A stretch of DNA of 64,000 nt, taken from the NCBI GenBank assembly GCA_046331245.1, contig JAXLRH010000008.1, positions 62,001 through 126,000 of the forward strand, given 5' to 3'. A program made the position numbers and the translations under genes. The notes under the pieces are model-generated. The model did no database searches. It had not been told where the DNA came from and saw only the letters and a program-made list of their open reading frames with translations. The stretch comes from SSF14 sp046331245. GTDB taxonomy: Bacteria > Actinomycetota > Acidimicrobiia > Acidimicrobiales > Microtrichaceae. How positions within the stretch are numbered: the stretch's first letter is position 1; every line of letters starts with the position of its first letter. Of the stretch, positions 7,638 to 16,512 are shown piece after piece.

Positions 7638-8015
7638 TCAGCGGCTCGGCGTGTCCTTCGGGACCTTGCAGCGGAGTTCGTAGATCGAGCGGCCGGCGGG
7701 GGACCAGTTGAGTCCGGCGTGGCGACCCGGCACCGGCGGGATGATGTCACCCCACGTCGCCGTGTCGATCGGGCCGATCGGGCCTCGGTGCTCGAGGTAG
7801 TGGTCGGGACGATCGCCGTCGTTGCCGAAGTCGCCGTCGACGAGGTGCGTCGGCACGGCGATCCGACGGTAGGGCGTCGTGCGCGAGGTGGTGCGGTGGC
7901 AGATCGCCACCGTGCCACCGGTCTCGTCGGCCGAGGCGACGGCGATGCCGGCGACCGTCGTACCCACGAGCACGAGCAGCGCGGCGGCAGCCTTGGTCGT
8001 CCGGCGCGCGGTCAT
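7638..8015 (-). CDS. Small secreted protein with CHRTTS motif
   Basis: A 125-aa protein with a clear signal peptide (hydrophobic residues 9-28, AxA before ADETGG). The mature part has ICHRTTS, PYRRIAVPTHL, GDFGNDGD and GDIIPP. I recognise this as the short pattern CHxTxSxxxPYxxI...H...GDIIPP, found in many actinobacterial exported proteins of unknown role. The start at ATG 8015 was chosen over 8039 because it places a normal n-region before the hydrophobic core. Confidence -1.
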   Translation of the reverse strand: MTARRTTKAAAALLVLVGTTVAGIAVASADETGGTVAICHRTTSRTTPYRRIAVPTHLVDGDFGNDGDRPDHYLEHRGPIGPIDTATWGDIIPPVPGRHAGLNWSPAGRSIYELRCKVPKDTPSR

Positions 8016-8063
8016 CTGTCCGAGCGTAGGGAGCCGCACACCGGCTCCGATGGGCCGTACGGC

Positions 8064-9002
8064 TCAAACCGGCGGGAACGGCGCCACCTTGGACAGGTAG
8101 CCGGGCACCGAATGCCCGAGGACGTCCTCCAGCCAACGGGCATCGGCCGCGAGCGCCTCGAGGTCCACGCCCGACGTCCATCCCATGCGGTGGAACATGT
8201 AGAGCAGGTCCTCGGTGGGGATGTTGCCCGTCGCGTTGGGGGCGAAGGGGCAGCCCCCGATGCCTCCGAGCGAGCTGTCGAATGTGCGGATGCCGGCCTC
8301 GAGCGCCGCCGCGGCGTTGGCCAGCCCGGTGTTGCGGGTGTTGTGGAAATGGCAGCGCAGCGCGATCGACGTCGCGTCCGCGTCGGCCAGCGCCTCGCGG
8401 GTGAGCGCCACGCGTGCCGCGACGTCGGTGGGCGCGGCGACGCCGATGGAGTCGGCGAGCGCGATCTCGTCGGGGCGGGCCGCGATGACCTGGTCGAGCA
8501 CCCACCGCAGGCGGTCGACGGACACCTCGCCCTCGTAGGGGCAGCCGAAGGCCGCGGTGAGCGTGATCGACGTGCGGAGCCCGGCGGCGCGGGCGCCGGT
8601 ACACACCTCGGCCGCCGTGTCGACGAGGCCCTGCGTGTCCTGGCCCTGGTTCTTCGTGGCGAACGTGTCGGTGCACACCACGACGGCGTTGATCTCGTCG
8701 ACGCCGGTGTCGATCGCCTGGCCGAGGCCGCGCGCGTTCAGCACGAGCCCGATGTAGCTGGCGCCGAGCGCCCGGGTCTCGGTGTCGGCGAGCAGCGCCG
8801 CCATCACCTCGGCGGAGTCCGCCATCTGCGGCACCCGCTTCGGGTTCACGAAGCTCACCGTCTCGATGCGACGGAGGCCGGCGCGCACGGCGCGGGTGAT
8901 CAGCTCGACCTTCGCGTCGGTGCCGACCAGGGTCGGGTCGGACTGCAGCCCGTCGCGGGCCGCCACCTCCACGATGCTGACGGTGTTCGATTGCCGTTCC
9001 AT
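8064..9002 (-). CDS. Hydroxymethylglutaryl-CoA lyase
   Basis: A 312-aa TIM-barrel enzyme of the HMGL/DRE-TIM family. It has the N-terminal EVAARDGLQSD signature, FVNPKRVPQMAD, RCHFHNTRNTG metal/substrate motif and the catalytic GGCPFAPNATGN loop. It splits HMG-CoA into acetyl-CoA and acetoacetate, the last step of leucine breakdown. The ATG at 9002 begins just before the barrel. A TetR repressor gene starts 20 nt upstream in the same direction, so the two are probably cotranscribed and the TetR may control leucine or acyl-CoA catabolism. Confidence -1.
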   Translation of the reverse strand: MERQSNTVSIVEVAARDGLQSDPTLVGTDAKVELITRAVRAGLRRIETVSFVNPKRVPQMADSAEVMAALLADTETRALGASYIGLVLNARGLGQAIDTGVDEINAVVVCTDTFATKNQGQDTQGLVDTAAEVCTGARAAGLRTSITLTAAFGCPYEGEVSVDRLRWVLDQVIAARPDEIALADSIGVAAPTDVAARVALTREALADADATSIALRCHFHNTRNTGLANAAAALEAGIRTFDSSLGGIGGCPFAPNATGNIPTEDLLYMFHRMGWTSGVDLEALAADARWLEDVLGHSVPGYLSKVAPFPPV

Positions 9003-9022
9003 CGCCGGAAGTCTGCGCCCTG

Positions 9023-9676
9023 TCAGCGGGCGGCGTCCATCGCGGGTACCGACGTGTCGGCCAGGGCGATCAACGACGTGCGCAGGAGGGCGGCCGCCTG
9101 CTCCCGGGTGAGCGTGCCGCTCTGCAGCCATTCCTGTCCGGCGACGCGGGCCAGGCCGGCGTAGCAGCGCAGCGCGGCGCGGAGCAGCGGGCGGTCGAGG
9201 TCGTCGGGGAACGGGAGCTCGTCCACCATGCGGTCGACGAGGTGGTCCCGGGCCTCCTGGACCACGAGGTCGAGATCGGACTCGACGGCCCCGAGCGTTC
9301 CCGCCGAGCCGGACCACAGGCCGCCGGCGGTCTCGATCAGCGTGAGCCACCCGTCGACGCACGCGGCGATCACGTCGTGCAGGTCGCCGGTGGCGTCGCG
9401 CGGGACGATGCTGGCGGTGTCGGGGATGCCGACCGCACGCCGGACGACCTCGAGGTAGAGCGCCCGCTTCGAGCCGAAGTAGTGGTGGAGGAGGCCACGG
9501 GTGACGCCGGCGCCCTCGGCGATCGCCTCCAGGGACACGGCGTGGTAGTCCCGGTCCCGGAACATCTCGGCTGCCACCGCGAGGATCTCCTCGTGGCGCT
9601 GTGAGGGTTCCAGCCGGGTGCGCGCCCGCGGTTCGGAGCGGGGCGCGGCGGTCACGGAGGCGCGGTCACTGGCCAT
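9023..9676 (-). CDS. TetR-family transcriptional regulator
   Basis: A 217-aa protein. Residues 25-72 form the TetR helix-turn-helix (ILAVAAEMFRDRDYHAVSLEAIAEGAGVTRGLLHHYFGSK); the rest is the divergent ligand-binding helical domain. It precedes the HMG-CoA lyase gene by 20 nt. The 25-bp palindrome at 9696-9747 lies just upstream of its start, but is too long and too similar to two other copies in non-regulatory sites to be assumed its operator. Confidence -1.
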   Translation of the reverse strand: MASDRASVTAAPRSEPRARTRLEPSQRHEEILAVAAEMFRDRDYHAVSLEAIAEGAGVTRGLLHHYFGSKRALYLEVVRRAVGIPDTASIVPRDATGDLHDVIAACVDGWLTLIETAGGLWSGSAGTLGAVESDLDLVVQEARDHLVDRMVDELPFPDDLDRPLLRAALRCYAGLARVAGQEWLQSGTLTREQAAALLRTSLIALADTSVPAMDAAR

Positions 9677-9695
9677 GGACGACGGACGCTACCCA

Positions 9696-9747
9696 CGCTT
9701 TGTGCCCCGGATCTACCGGGAACCCGGTAGATCCGGGGCACAAAGCG
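9696..9747. repeat. Palindromic intergenic repeat, copy 1
   Basis: A 25-bp perfect inverted repeat (9696-9720 and 9723-9747) separated by AA, running from CGCTTTGTGCCCC to GGGGCACAAAGCG. It is the most complete member of a three-copy family (also 10947-10994 and 11730-11777). It lies between divergent genes. Confidence -1.
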
Positions 9748-9833
9748 GAGCTGGGGAGACGGTTGGGGAGATTTAACCGGTCACTGACCTGGCGCGGTGC
9801 CGGCCCTAACGACTCCCTCGTCAGGATGCGAGC

Positions 9834-10946
9834 GTGACACGTCGACGTTGGGTGCTCGCGGTCGTCCTCGCCCTGCTCGTGCCCGTCGGGGTGAGCTGGG
9901 GCCGCGTGGTCGCCGCGTCGAGCCAGGAGTCGATCGCGGCCCGCAGCGCCGAGTGGATGCGTGATCACCACCTCGGGTTCGTCGTGGATCGTGTCGAGCA
10001 GTACCAGTACGAGCACGACCAGCCGAAGAGCGGCGGGCGACCGGCGGCAGCGCTGCTCCGGCGCGGCCGGTCGACGTCGGCCGTCGCCGCCGGGACCGCG
10101 CCGGCGCCCATGCCCACGCGTGCCTCGCCGCCCTTCGCCGGCGAGGGGGTGTGGACGCCCGCCGGGCCGCCGTCCGCCACCGGCGCCTACGGGGTGTACA
10201 CGACGCGGATCCGGCCGAACGCCCTCAAGACCTCGCTCGTCGACTTCGTCGCCCGCATCGACCCTCGCCTCGTGACCGTGCAGATCGTCGCCGGCACGAA
10301 GCTCCCCGGCGGATCGTGGTCGCACCCGTCGGAGATCACCCCGGCCGAATGCCCACGAGCGATCCTGGCGCTGAACGGCGGGTTCCGGTTCGACCAGTCC
10401 GAGGGCGGCTGGTACGCCGACGGCCACGAGGCGGCCGGCCATCCCCTCGTCGACGGCGCGGCGTCGCTCGTGCGGTTCCGCAACGGCACGATGACCGTGG
10501 GGGCCTGGGGCACCGACATCCGTGCATCACAGCTCCCGGCGATCGACACCGTTCGTCAGAACCTGAAGCTCATGGTCGACCACGGCGCCGTCGTGCCCAC
10601 GATCGACGACGGGCCGGTGTGGGGCGCTCGACTCAAGAACTCGTTGTTCGTGTGGCGGTCCGGCTACGGCGTCACGAAGGACGGGATGCTCGTGTACGTC
10701 GGTGGACCCGGGCTCACACCCCGCGACCTGGCGGAGCGCCTCGTCGACGCCGGCGCCGTCCGTGCGATGCAGGGCGACATCAACCCGGCGTGGGTCACGT
10801 CGAACCTGTACCGCCACACGTCGTCGGGCTGTCACGGCACGAAGGCGCTCGACGCGCCCACGTCGCTCGGCGGCCAGAAGTCGAGCGGCGACCGTTACCT
10901 CACGAGCGACACGCGCGACTTCGTCGAGGTGCTCGCCAAACGCTGA
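9834..10946 (+). CDS. Exported phosphodiester glycosidase-like (NAGPA family) protein
   Basis: A 370-aa protein with a GTG start, N-terminal membrane/signal helix (residues 5-28), a low-complexity linker and a conserved domain from about residue 118. Features include LNGGFRF, the GGWYADG segment, a mid-domain IDDGPVWGARL, and the C-terminal QGDINPAWVTSNLY that replaces the common LDGGGSS. This pattern fits the NAGPA / DUF2233 family (phosphodiester alpha-GlcNAcase-like), which cleaves sugar-phosphodiester bonds in cell-envelope material or polysaccharide. The substrate is unknown. Palindromic repeats flank it on both sides (9696 and 10947). Confidence -1.
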   Translation: MTRRRWVLAVVLALLVPVGVSWGRVVAASSQESIAARSAEWMRDHHLGFVVDRVEQYQYEHDQPKSGGRPAAALLRRGRSTSAVAAGTAPAPMPTRASPPFAGEGVWTPAGPPSATGAYGVYTTRIRPNALKTSLVDFVARIDPRLVTVQIVAGTKLPGGSWSHPSEITPAECPRAILALNGGFRFDQSEGGWYADGHEAAGHPLVDGAASLVRFRNGTMTVGAWGTDIRASQLPAIDTVRQNLKLMVDHGAVVPTIDDGPVWGARLKNSLFVWRSGYGVTKDGMLVYVGGPGLTPRDLAERLVDAGAVRAMQGDINPAWVTSNLYRHTSSGCHGTKALDAPTSLGGQKSSGDRYLTSDTRDFVEVLAKR

Positions 10947-10994
10947 TTCTGTGCCCCGGAACTACCGGTAGTCCGGTAGATCGGGGGGACAAAA
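10947..10994. repeat. Palindromic intergenic repeat, copy 2
   Basis: It starts right after the stop of the glycosidase-like gene. TTCTGTGCCCCGGAACTACC pairs with GGTAGATCGGGGGGACAAAA with four mismatches. It sits between convergent genes, so terminator action is plausible. Confidence -1.
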
Positions 10995-11016
10995 CCGGTC
11001 AGGTGCGGCGCTCGAG

Positions 11017-11349
11017 TCACGGGGGATTGCGCCGGCGTCGTGCGCGGTCGACGAGGATCACCCCGCCGAGGACGAGGACGCCGACGAACATCGTCTGCAC
11101 CAGGTCGTCCACGTTCGACAGGCTGATGCCGCCGGCGCCCCGCCGTTCGACGCGGTCGCGGTCGAACCTTCCGGTTCGGTTCACCGCAGCCGGCGGCGCC
11201 GGCGCTCCGGCAGGCAGCCCCGGGCGATCGCGGCCGTCACGGCCGTCGGCCACCAGGCTCGCGGCCGGGCTCGCCTTCCACGCGAACCCGATGCCCACGA
11301 CGACTGCGACGATTGCCGACACGGCGAGGAGGTGACGCAGAAACTTCAT
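11017..11349 (-). CDS. Small two-helix membrane protein, unknown function
   Basis: A 110-aa protein with a hydrophobic N-terminal segment (7-24), a Gly/Pro/Arg-rich middle and a second hydrophobic segment (86-100) ended by RRRRNPP. No family is recognised. Its ATG overlaps the stop of the upstream DUF4405-like reading frame (ATGA), so the two were an operon. Confidence -1.
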   Translation of the reverse strand: MKFLRHLLAVSAIVAVVVGIGFAWKASPAASLVADGRDGRDRPGLPAGAPAPPAAVNRTGRFDRDRVERRGAGGISLSNVDDLVQTMFVGVLVLGGVILVDRARRRRNPP

Positions 11350-11713
11350 GCGTCCACCGCCGGCGTCGCGACAACCGGGGTGCTGCGACAGAGGATCCGC
11401 CTGCTCACGGTGAGGATCCAGCGCCAGCTCAGGGCCACGTGCACGGAGACGAGGAAGATCGTGACGTCGGCCGTGGTCGTGTGCAGCCCCGTCCAGAAGG
11501 GCCCGGCAGGCGGCCGAGGAGGCGGAGGGTCGTGCGCAGCACCCAGTCCCAGTGCAGGGTGACGTGCGGGAGGAGGGCGACGCCGAGCCCGATGCCGATC
11601 CACTCGTGGATCGTCAGGCCGGTGAACCGGAAGCTGTAGTCGAGCGTGAACGCCACCAGCAGCGCCGCATCGAGCCAGTAGTCGAGCCGCGTTCGGGCGG
11701 GGAGGGCGCGCAT
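11346..11713 (-). pseudogene. DUF4405-like membrane protein with apparent frameshift
   Basis: Frame one starts at ATG 11713 (MRALPARTRLDYWLDAAL) and gives a heme-ligand-type helix HVTLHWDWVLRTT before losing similarity near 11510. The next frame then continues with GPFWTGLHTTTADVTIFLV and HVALSWRWIL to the stop at 11346. Joined, they give a normal ~120-aa DUF4405 protein (cytochrome b561-like, paired His-Trp segments). One base appears to be missing near GGCCCTTCT. It could be a true mutation or a sequencing/assembly error. The intact small gene right after it favours an error or recent event. Confidence -1.
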
Positions 11714-11729
11714 CGGCGCCGACGCTACC

Positions 11730-11777
11730 TTCTGTGCCCCCGAACCACCGGTAGCCCGGTAGATCCGGGGCACAAAA
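11730..11777. repeat. Palindromic intergenic repeat, copy 3
   Basis: TTCTGTGCCCCCGAACCACC pairs imperfectly with GGTAGATCCGGGGCACAAAA. It lies between the DUF4405-like gene start and the end of the esterase gene. Same family as 9696 and 10947. Confidence -1.
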
Positions 11778-11783
11778 CGGGGG

Positions 11784-12734
11784 TCAGGCCGTGAAGGCGG
11801 CGGCGAGGGCGGCGATCGCGTCGCGCTCGTAGGCCGCCGACGACGGAATCCGGGTGAACGCGAACGACGGGTGCACGTGCCCGGCGAGGCGGACGTGGCG
11901 GGCGGGGACGCCGGCGGCCTGGAGCGCATCGGCGTAGGCCTCGCCGTCGCCGCGGAGGCGGTCGTACTCGGCGGTCATGATCCAGGCCGGCGGCAGCCCG
12001 CTGAGGTCGTCGGCGAGGAGCGGCGAGCAGTACGGCTCGCGCACCCGCCCCGGATCGGGGATGTAGAGCGCCAGGTAGTCGTCGATGACCGCGGCGTCGA
12101 GGAGGTAGCCGTCGGGCACCTCCCGATGCCCGGACTGCGACAGCGTGCAGTCGGTCGCCGGGACGTCCAGCCACTGGTGGCAGATCGCGGGCCCGCCACG
12201 GTCGCGGCTCATGAGGCACAGCACCGCCGCGAGGTTGCCGCCGGCGGACTCGCCACCCACGGCGACGCGTGTCGCGTCGATACCGAGCTCGTCGGCGTGC
12301 TCCACCAGCCAACACAGCGCGGCGTAGCAGTCCTCGGGTGCGGTGGGGTACTGGTTCTCGGGGGCCATCCGGTAGTCGACCGAGGCGACGGCGCACGTCG
12401 CGCCCGCCGAGATCGCCCGGCACCGGGCCTCGCGCTCGCCGAGCGTGCCCTGGCACCACCCGCCGCCGTGGAGGAACACGTACAGCGGGTGCGGCCCGGG
12501 ACCGTGCGGCACCAGGATGCGCACGCGGATCGCGCCGCCGTCCACCGGCACCGACACCTCACGCACCGCTGCCGGTTCCGGCCCCTTCGGCATCACGAGC
12601 CACGCTCCGAAGGCCGACAGGGACGCCGACTGCGATCGACGCACGGCCATCGGCACGGTGGGGTCGTCGGGGCGCAGGTTGCCCAGACGGACGAGGAGGC
12701 GAACACGCGGATCGAGGCCCATGGCGCCGATCAT
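11784..12734 (-). CDS. Alpha/beta-hydrolase esterase/lipase, HSL family
   Basis: A 316-aa protein with oxyanion motif HGGG (89-92), nucleophile elbow GESAG (Ser163), and a late Asp (EYDRLRGDGEAYA) and His (LAGHVHPSF) that complete the triad. It belongs to the hormone-sensitive-lipase-like group IV, which hydrolyses short-chain esters. The ATG at 12734 lies just after the stop of the ABC exporter gene (TGA 12736-12738); a GTG nine nt upstream is an alternative. It is probably the last gene of a patatin - ABC exporter - esterase operon, suggesting lipid or ester metabolism. Confidence -1.
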   Translation of the reverse strand: MIGAMGLDPRVRLLVRLGNLRPDDPTVPMAVRRSQSASLSAFGAWLVMPKGPEPAAVREVSVPVDGGAIRVRILVPHGPGPHPLYVFLHGGGWCQGTLGEREARCRAISAGATCAVASVDYRMAPENQYPTAPEDCYAALCWLVEHADELGIDATRVAVGGESAGGNLAAVLCLMSRDRGGPAICHQWLDVPATDCTLSQSGHREVPDGYLLDAAVIDDYLALYIPDPGRVREPYCSPLLADDLSGLPPAWIMTAEYDRLRGDGEAYADALQAAGVPARHVRLAGHVHPSFAFTRIPSSAAYERDAIAALAAAFTA

Positions 12735-12735
12735 G

Positions 12736-15700
12736 TCAGACACCCTCACCCTCGAACGAGCGCCACATGTCCGCGTACGCGCCTCCGGCGGCGAGCAGCT
12801 CACGATGTGTGCCGGACTCGACCACGCGCCCGTCGGCCATCACGACCACCCGATCCGCGGTGGCCGCCGTGGGGAGCCGGTGCGCGATCACCATCGTGGT
12901 GCGCCCTCGCGCCACGACGCCCATGGCCGCGTTGACGCGCGCCTCGGTGGCGAGGTCGAGGTTGGAGGTCGCCTCGTCGAGCAGGAGGATCGCCGGATCG
13001 ACGAGCTGCGCCCGGGCGAGCGCGAGGAGCTGCCGCTGCCCCGACGACAGTGACTGGCCGCGTTCACCGACGACGTGGCGGTAGCCGCCCGGCTGACGGG
13101 CGACGACCTCGTGGGCGCCCACGGCTCGGGCGGCGGCCTCGACCTCGGCGTCGGAGGCGTCGTCGCGCCCGTACGCGATGTTGTCGCGCACCGTGCCGGC
13201 GAACAGGAACGGCTCCTGCGGCACCACCCCGAGCTGGTGGCGGACGGACGTGACGTCGTAGTCACGCACGTCGACGCCGTCGATGCGGACGCTGCCCCCG
13301 GTGACGTCGTAGTACCGGACGACGAGCTTCTCGAGCGTCGACTTGCCCGCGCCGGTCTCACCGACGATCGCCACGGTCTCGCCGGCTGCGATCGTGAGGT
13401 CGACGCCCCGCAGCGCCTCGACCGACGTCGACGGGTAGGCGAACCGCACGTCGCGGAACTCGATGTCGCCGCGCAGTCGACCGGCGGCGACGGGGTGCGC
13501 GGCAGCGGGCGTGAGCACCGGTGTGGACATGAGCTCGCCGATCCGGCCCAACGCCACCGACGCCTGCTGGTACGTGTCGAACACCTGCGAGAGCTGCTGG
13601 ATGGGTGAGAAGAACAGGTCGAGGTAGAGGAGGAAGGCGATGAGCTCGCCGCGTGAGAGCTCGCCCCGCGTGACGTAGGCGGCGCCCGCCGCCAGCACGA
13701 TCGCGGCGGCGACCTCCGAGAGCATCTCGACGAACGGGAAGTACGTCGACACCAGCTGCTGCGCACGCATCCGGGCTCGGAGGTAGTCACGCGAGAGCGT
13801 GGCGAACCGGCGGCTGTTGCGGCCCTCGCTGGTGTACGCCTGCGCGACCCGCACGCCCGAGAGGCTCTCCTGGAAGTCGGCGTTGACGGCGCCGACGCGC
13901 TCGCGGGCGTCCTCGTACGCACGCCCCGACGCCCGCTTGAACCAGACGGTGGCGACGACGAGGGGTGGGACGATCGTCATCGCGACGAGGGCGAGCTGCC
14001 AGTTCATCCAGAGCAGGGCGACGGCGACGCCGAGGCAGGTGAACACGCTGACGATGGCGGTCACCAGACCGGTCTGCAGGAGCTGCGTGAGCGCCTCGAT
14101 GTCGGTGGTCATGCGCGTCATGATCCGGCCGCCCAGCTCGCGGTCGTAGAAGTCCAGGCCCAATCGCTGGAGCTGAGCGAACACCCGGACGCGCAGCGCG
14201 TACAGCACGCGCTCGGCGGTGCGGCCGGTGACGATCGTCTGCGCGACGGAGTCGAGCCAGTCGAGCGTGACCACGACCAGCGCGGCGATCGCGGCGAGCC
14301 AGACCGATGCCATCGCCTTGGGCGTCACGCCCTGGTCGATGCCGTGGCGGAGGATGGCCGGGCCGGCGAGCCCGGCGAGGCTGTCGAGCACCACGAGAAC
14401 GAGGCCGGCGCCGAGCTGCCCGCGCCACGGGCGGAGGAAGCGGGCGAACCGGAACTCGGGGTCGGGCTCGCCCGCCTGCGCCACGCCGACGTCGGGCCGG
14501 TCGCGAACAGCGGGGAGCGCCGCCACCTGCGCGAGCAGCTCGGGTGTCGCCGCCATCGCCGCGACGATGCCGCCGCCGGCCGCCGCGCCGGCCCCACCGC
14601 CACCCCCGGACACGACCCGTGCGCCGGCGCCGCTCGTCGAGGTGTAGGTGTGAGCCGGAGCGGCGTCCGGCTCGTCGGGCCACAACGACGGCGTGACGCC
14701 GAGTTCGGGGTCGAAGTCGTCGTCGACCTCGGGGCCCTCGGCGTCGACCGCCTCGACGTCGTCGCCCGGCCCCGACAGCAGCGTGCGGAAGAGCGCGCAG
14801 CGCTCCTCGAGCTCGCGCTGCGTGCCGACGTCGACGACGCGCCCGCCGTCCACCACGCAGATGCGGTCGGCGAGGCCGAGCGTGGAGCGCCGGTGCGCCA
14901 CGAGGATCGTGGTGCGGTGTGCGGCGAGCTGGGCGAGCGTCTCGTGGATCTCGTGCTCGACGCGGCTGTCGATCGCGGAGGTGGCGTCGTCGAGGATGAG
15001 CAGGCGCGGGTCGCCGATGATGGCCCGTGCCAGCGCGATCCGTTGGCGCTGCCCGCCGGACAGGGTGAGGCCGCGCTCGCCGACCACGGTCTCGTAGCCG
15101 TCGGGGAGCGCCTCGATGAACGTGTCCGCCTCGGCGGCTCGGGCGGCGGCGCGGATCTCGTCGTCGGTCGCGTCGTCGCGCCCGTAGGCGATGTTGGCGC
15201 GCACCGTGTCGGAGAACAGGAAGCTGTCCTCGAACACCACGCCGACCTGCCGGCGCAAGGACGAGAGCGTCACCGAGGCGATGTCGGTGCCGTCGACGGT
15301 GATGGCGCCCGACTGCACGTCGTAGAAGCGGGGGAGCAGCAGCGCGACGGTGGACTTGCCGGAGCCCGACGTGCCCACCAGCGCCATCGTCTCGCCCGCC
15401 TCGACGCGCAGCGAGAAGTGCGAGAGCACGGGCTCGGAGCGCAGGTAGCCGAACGACACGTCGTCGAACTCGACGGCGCCGTCGATGGGGGCGATGTCGG
15501 GGGCGTCGGGCCGCTCGGTGACGAGCGGCGTCGAGTCGAGGAGCTCGAACACGCGCTCCACCCCGGCGCGGGCCTGCTGGCCCACCGTCATCAGCCCGGT
15601 GAGCATGCGCACCGGCGCCTGGAGCTGGACGAGGTACGACGAGAACGCGAGGAACGTGCCCAGCGTGATGCGCCCCTGGATGGCCAGCCACCCGCCGAGG

Positions 15701-16512
15701 AGCAGCACCGCCGCCTGGCCCACCCCGGGGATGGCCTGCAGCGCCGGCTGGTACCGCGCCTGCAGACGGATGGCCCGCACCCGTCGCCCGTACAACCCCT
15801 CGGCGGCCGACGCGAGGCGGGCGAGCTCCCGCTCCTCCTGGCCGAAGCCCTTCACGACGCGGACCCCGCTCACCGACTCCTCGACGACGCCGGCCACGAC
15901 GCCGGCCTGCTGCTGCGCGTCCCACGTGGCCGGGAACACGCTCCGCCGGAGGCGGATCGACACCACGGCGAGCAGCGGGGTCACGGCGATCGCGACGAGG
16001 GTGAGCAGCGGGCTCAGCGAGATCATGATGACGAGGGCGATCGCGAAGAACAGGGCGTTCGCCAGCACGATCGGCAGGAACGCGAGCAGCCCCTGGATGA
16101 GGCCGATGTCGGAACCGGCGCGGCTCACCAGCTGGCCCGTCTGCATCTCGTCGTGGCGGGCGAAGTCGAGGCGCTGCAGGTTGTCGAACACCGCGGTGCG
16201 CAGGTCGTTCTGCACGTCGAGGCTCACGCGTCCCGCCCAGTAGCGGCGAACGTACGCCGTGCCGAACCGGACGACGCCGGCGAGCACCAGCGCCACGATC
16301 CATGGCGCGAGCGGCGACGTGCGGGCGATGATCGAGCGGTCGACGATGTGCCGCTCGACGAGCGGGATGAGCGCGGCGACGCCCTGCCCGACCGCTGCCG
16401 CGCCGAGCGCGATCACCACGTTGCGGCGATGGGGCCGGAGCGCGCCGCCGAGGCGCCGCAACCAGCCTGCGTCGGATCGGCCGGGCGGTGGCTCGCCGGG
16501 CGCCGGCGCCAC
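12736..16512 (-). CDS. Fused full ABC exporter (TMD-NBD-TMD-NBD)
   Basis: A 1258-aa protein formed from two half-exporters. Half 1: membrane domain (about 30-320), Walker A GTSGSGKST (~380), signature LSGGQ (484-488), Walker B LLILDD (504-509). Half 2: membrane domain, Walker A GETGAGKST, signature LSSGQ, Walker B LLLDE (Glu1180). The catalytic Glu is replaced by Asp509 in half 1, and the altered signature is in half 2, so one ATP site is degenerate, as in heterodimeric multidrug/lipid exporters. An acidic, Ala/Gly-rich linker joins the halves. The GTG at 16512 overlaps the patatin stop (TAGTG); the longer frame upstream is only an overlap artefact. The substrate is unknown. Confidence -1.
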   Translation of the reverse strand: MAPAPGEPPPGRSDAGWLRRLGGALRPHRRNVVIALGAAAVGQGVAALIPLVERHIVDRSIIARTSPLAPWIVALVLAGVVRFGTAYVRRYWAGRVSLDVQNDLRTAVFDNLQRLDFARHDEMQTGQLVSRAGSDIGLIQGLLAFLPIVLANALFFAIALVIMISLSPLLTLVAIAVTPLLAVVSIRLRRSVFPATWDAQQQAGVVAGVVEESVSGVRVVKGFGQEERELARLASAAEGLYGRRVRAIRLQARYQPALQAIPGVGQAAVLLLGGWLAIQGRITLGTFLAFSSYLVQLQAPVRMLTGLMTVGQQARAGVERVFELLDSTPLVTERPDAPDIAPIDGAVEFDDVSFGYLRSEPVLSHFSLRVEAGETMALVGTSGSGKSTVALLLPRFYDVQSGAITVDGTDIASVTLSSLRRQVGVVFEDSFLFSDTVRANIAYGRDDATDDEIRAAARAAEADTFIEALPDGYETVVGERGLTLSGGQRQRIALARAIIGDPRLLILDDATSAIDSRVEHEIHETLAQLAAHRTTILVAHRRSTLGLADRICVVDGGRVVDVGTQRELEERCALFRTLLSGPGDDVEAVDAEGPEVDDDFDPELGVTPSLWPDEPDAAPAHTYTSTSGAGARVVSGGGGGAGAAAGGGIVAAMAATPELLAQVAALPAVRDRPDVGVAQAGEPDPEFRFARFLRPWRGQLGAGLVLVVLDSLAGLAGPAILRHGIDQGVTPKAMASVWLAAIAALVVVTLDWLDSVAQTIVTGRTAERVLYALRVRVFAQLQRLGLDFYDRELGGRIMTRMTTDIEALTQLLQTGLVTAIVSVFTCLGVAVALLWMNWQLALVAMTIVPPLVVATVWFKRASGRAYEDARERVGAVNADFQESLSGVRVAQAYTSEGRNSRRFATLSRDYLRARMRAQQLVSTYFPFVEMLSEVAAAIVLAAGAAYVTRGELSRGELIAFLLYLDLFFSPIQQLSQVFDTYQQASVALGRIGELMSTPVLTPAAAHPVAAGRLRGDIEFRDVRFAYPSTSVEALRGVDLTIAAGETVAIVGETGAGKSTLEKLVVRYYDVTGGSVRIDGVDVRDYDVTSVRHQLGVVPQEPFLFAGTVRDNIAYGRDDASDAEVEAAARAVGAHEVVARQPGGYRHVVGERGQSLSSGQRQLLALARAQLVDPAILLLDEATSNLDLATEARVNAAMGVVARGRTTMVIAHRLPTAATADRVVVMADGRVVESGTHRELLAAGGAYADMWRSFEGEGV

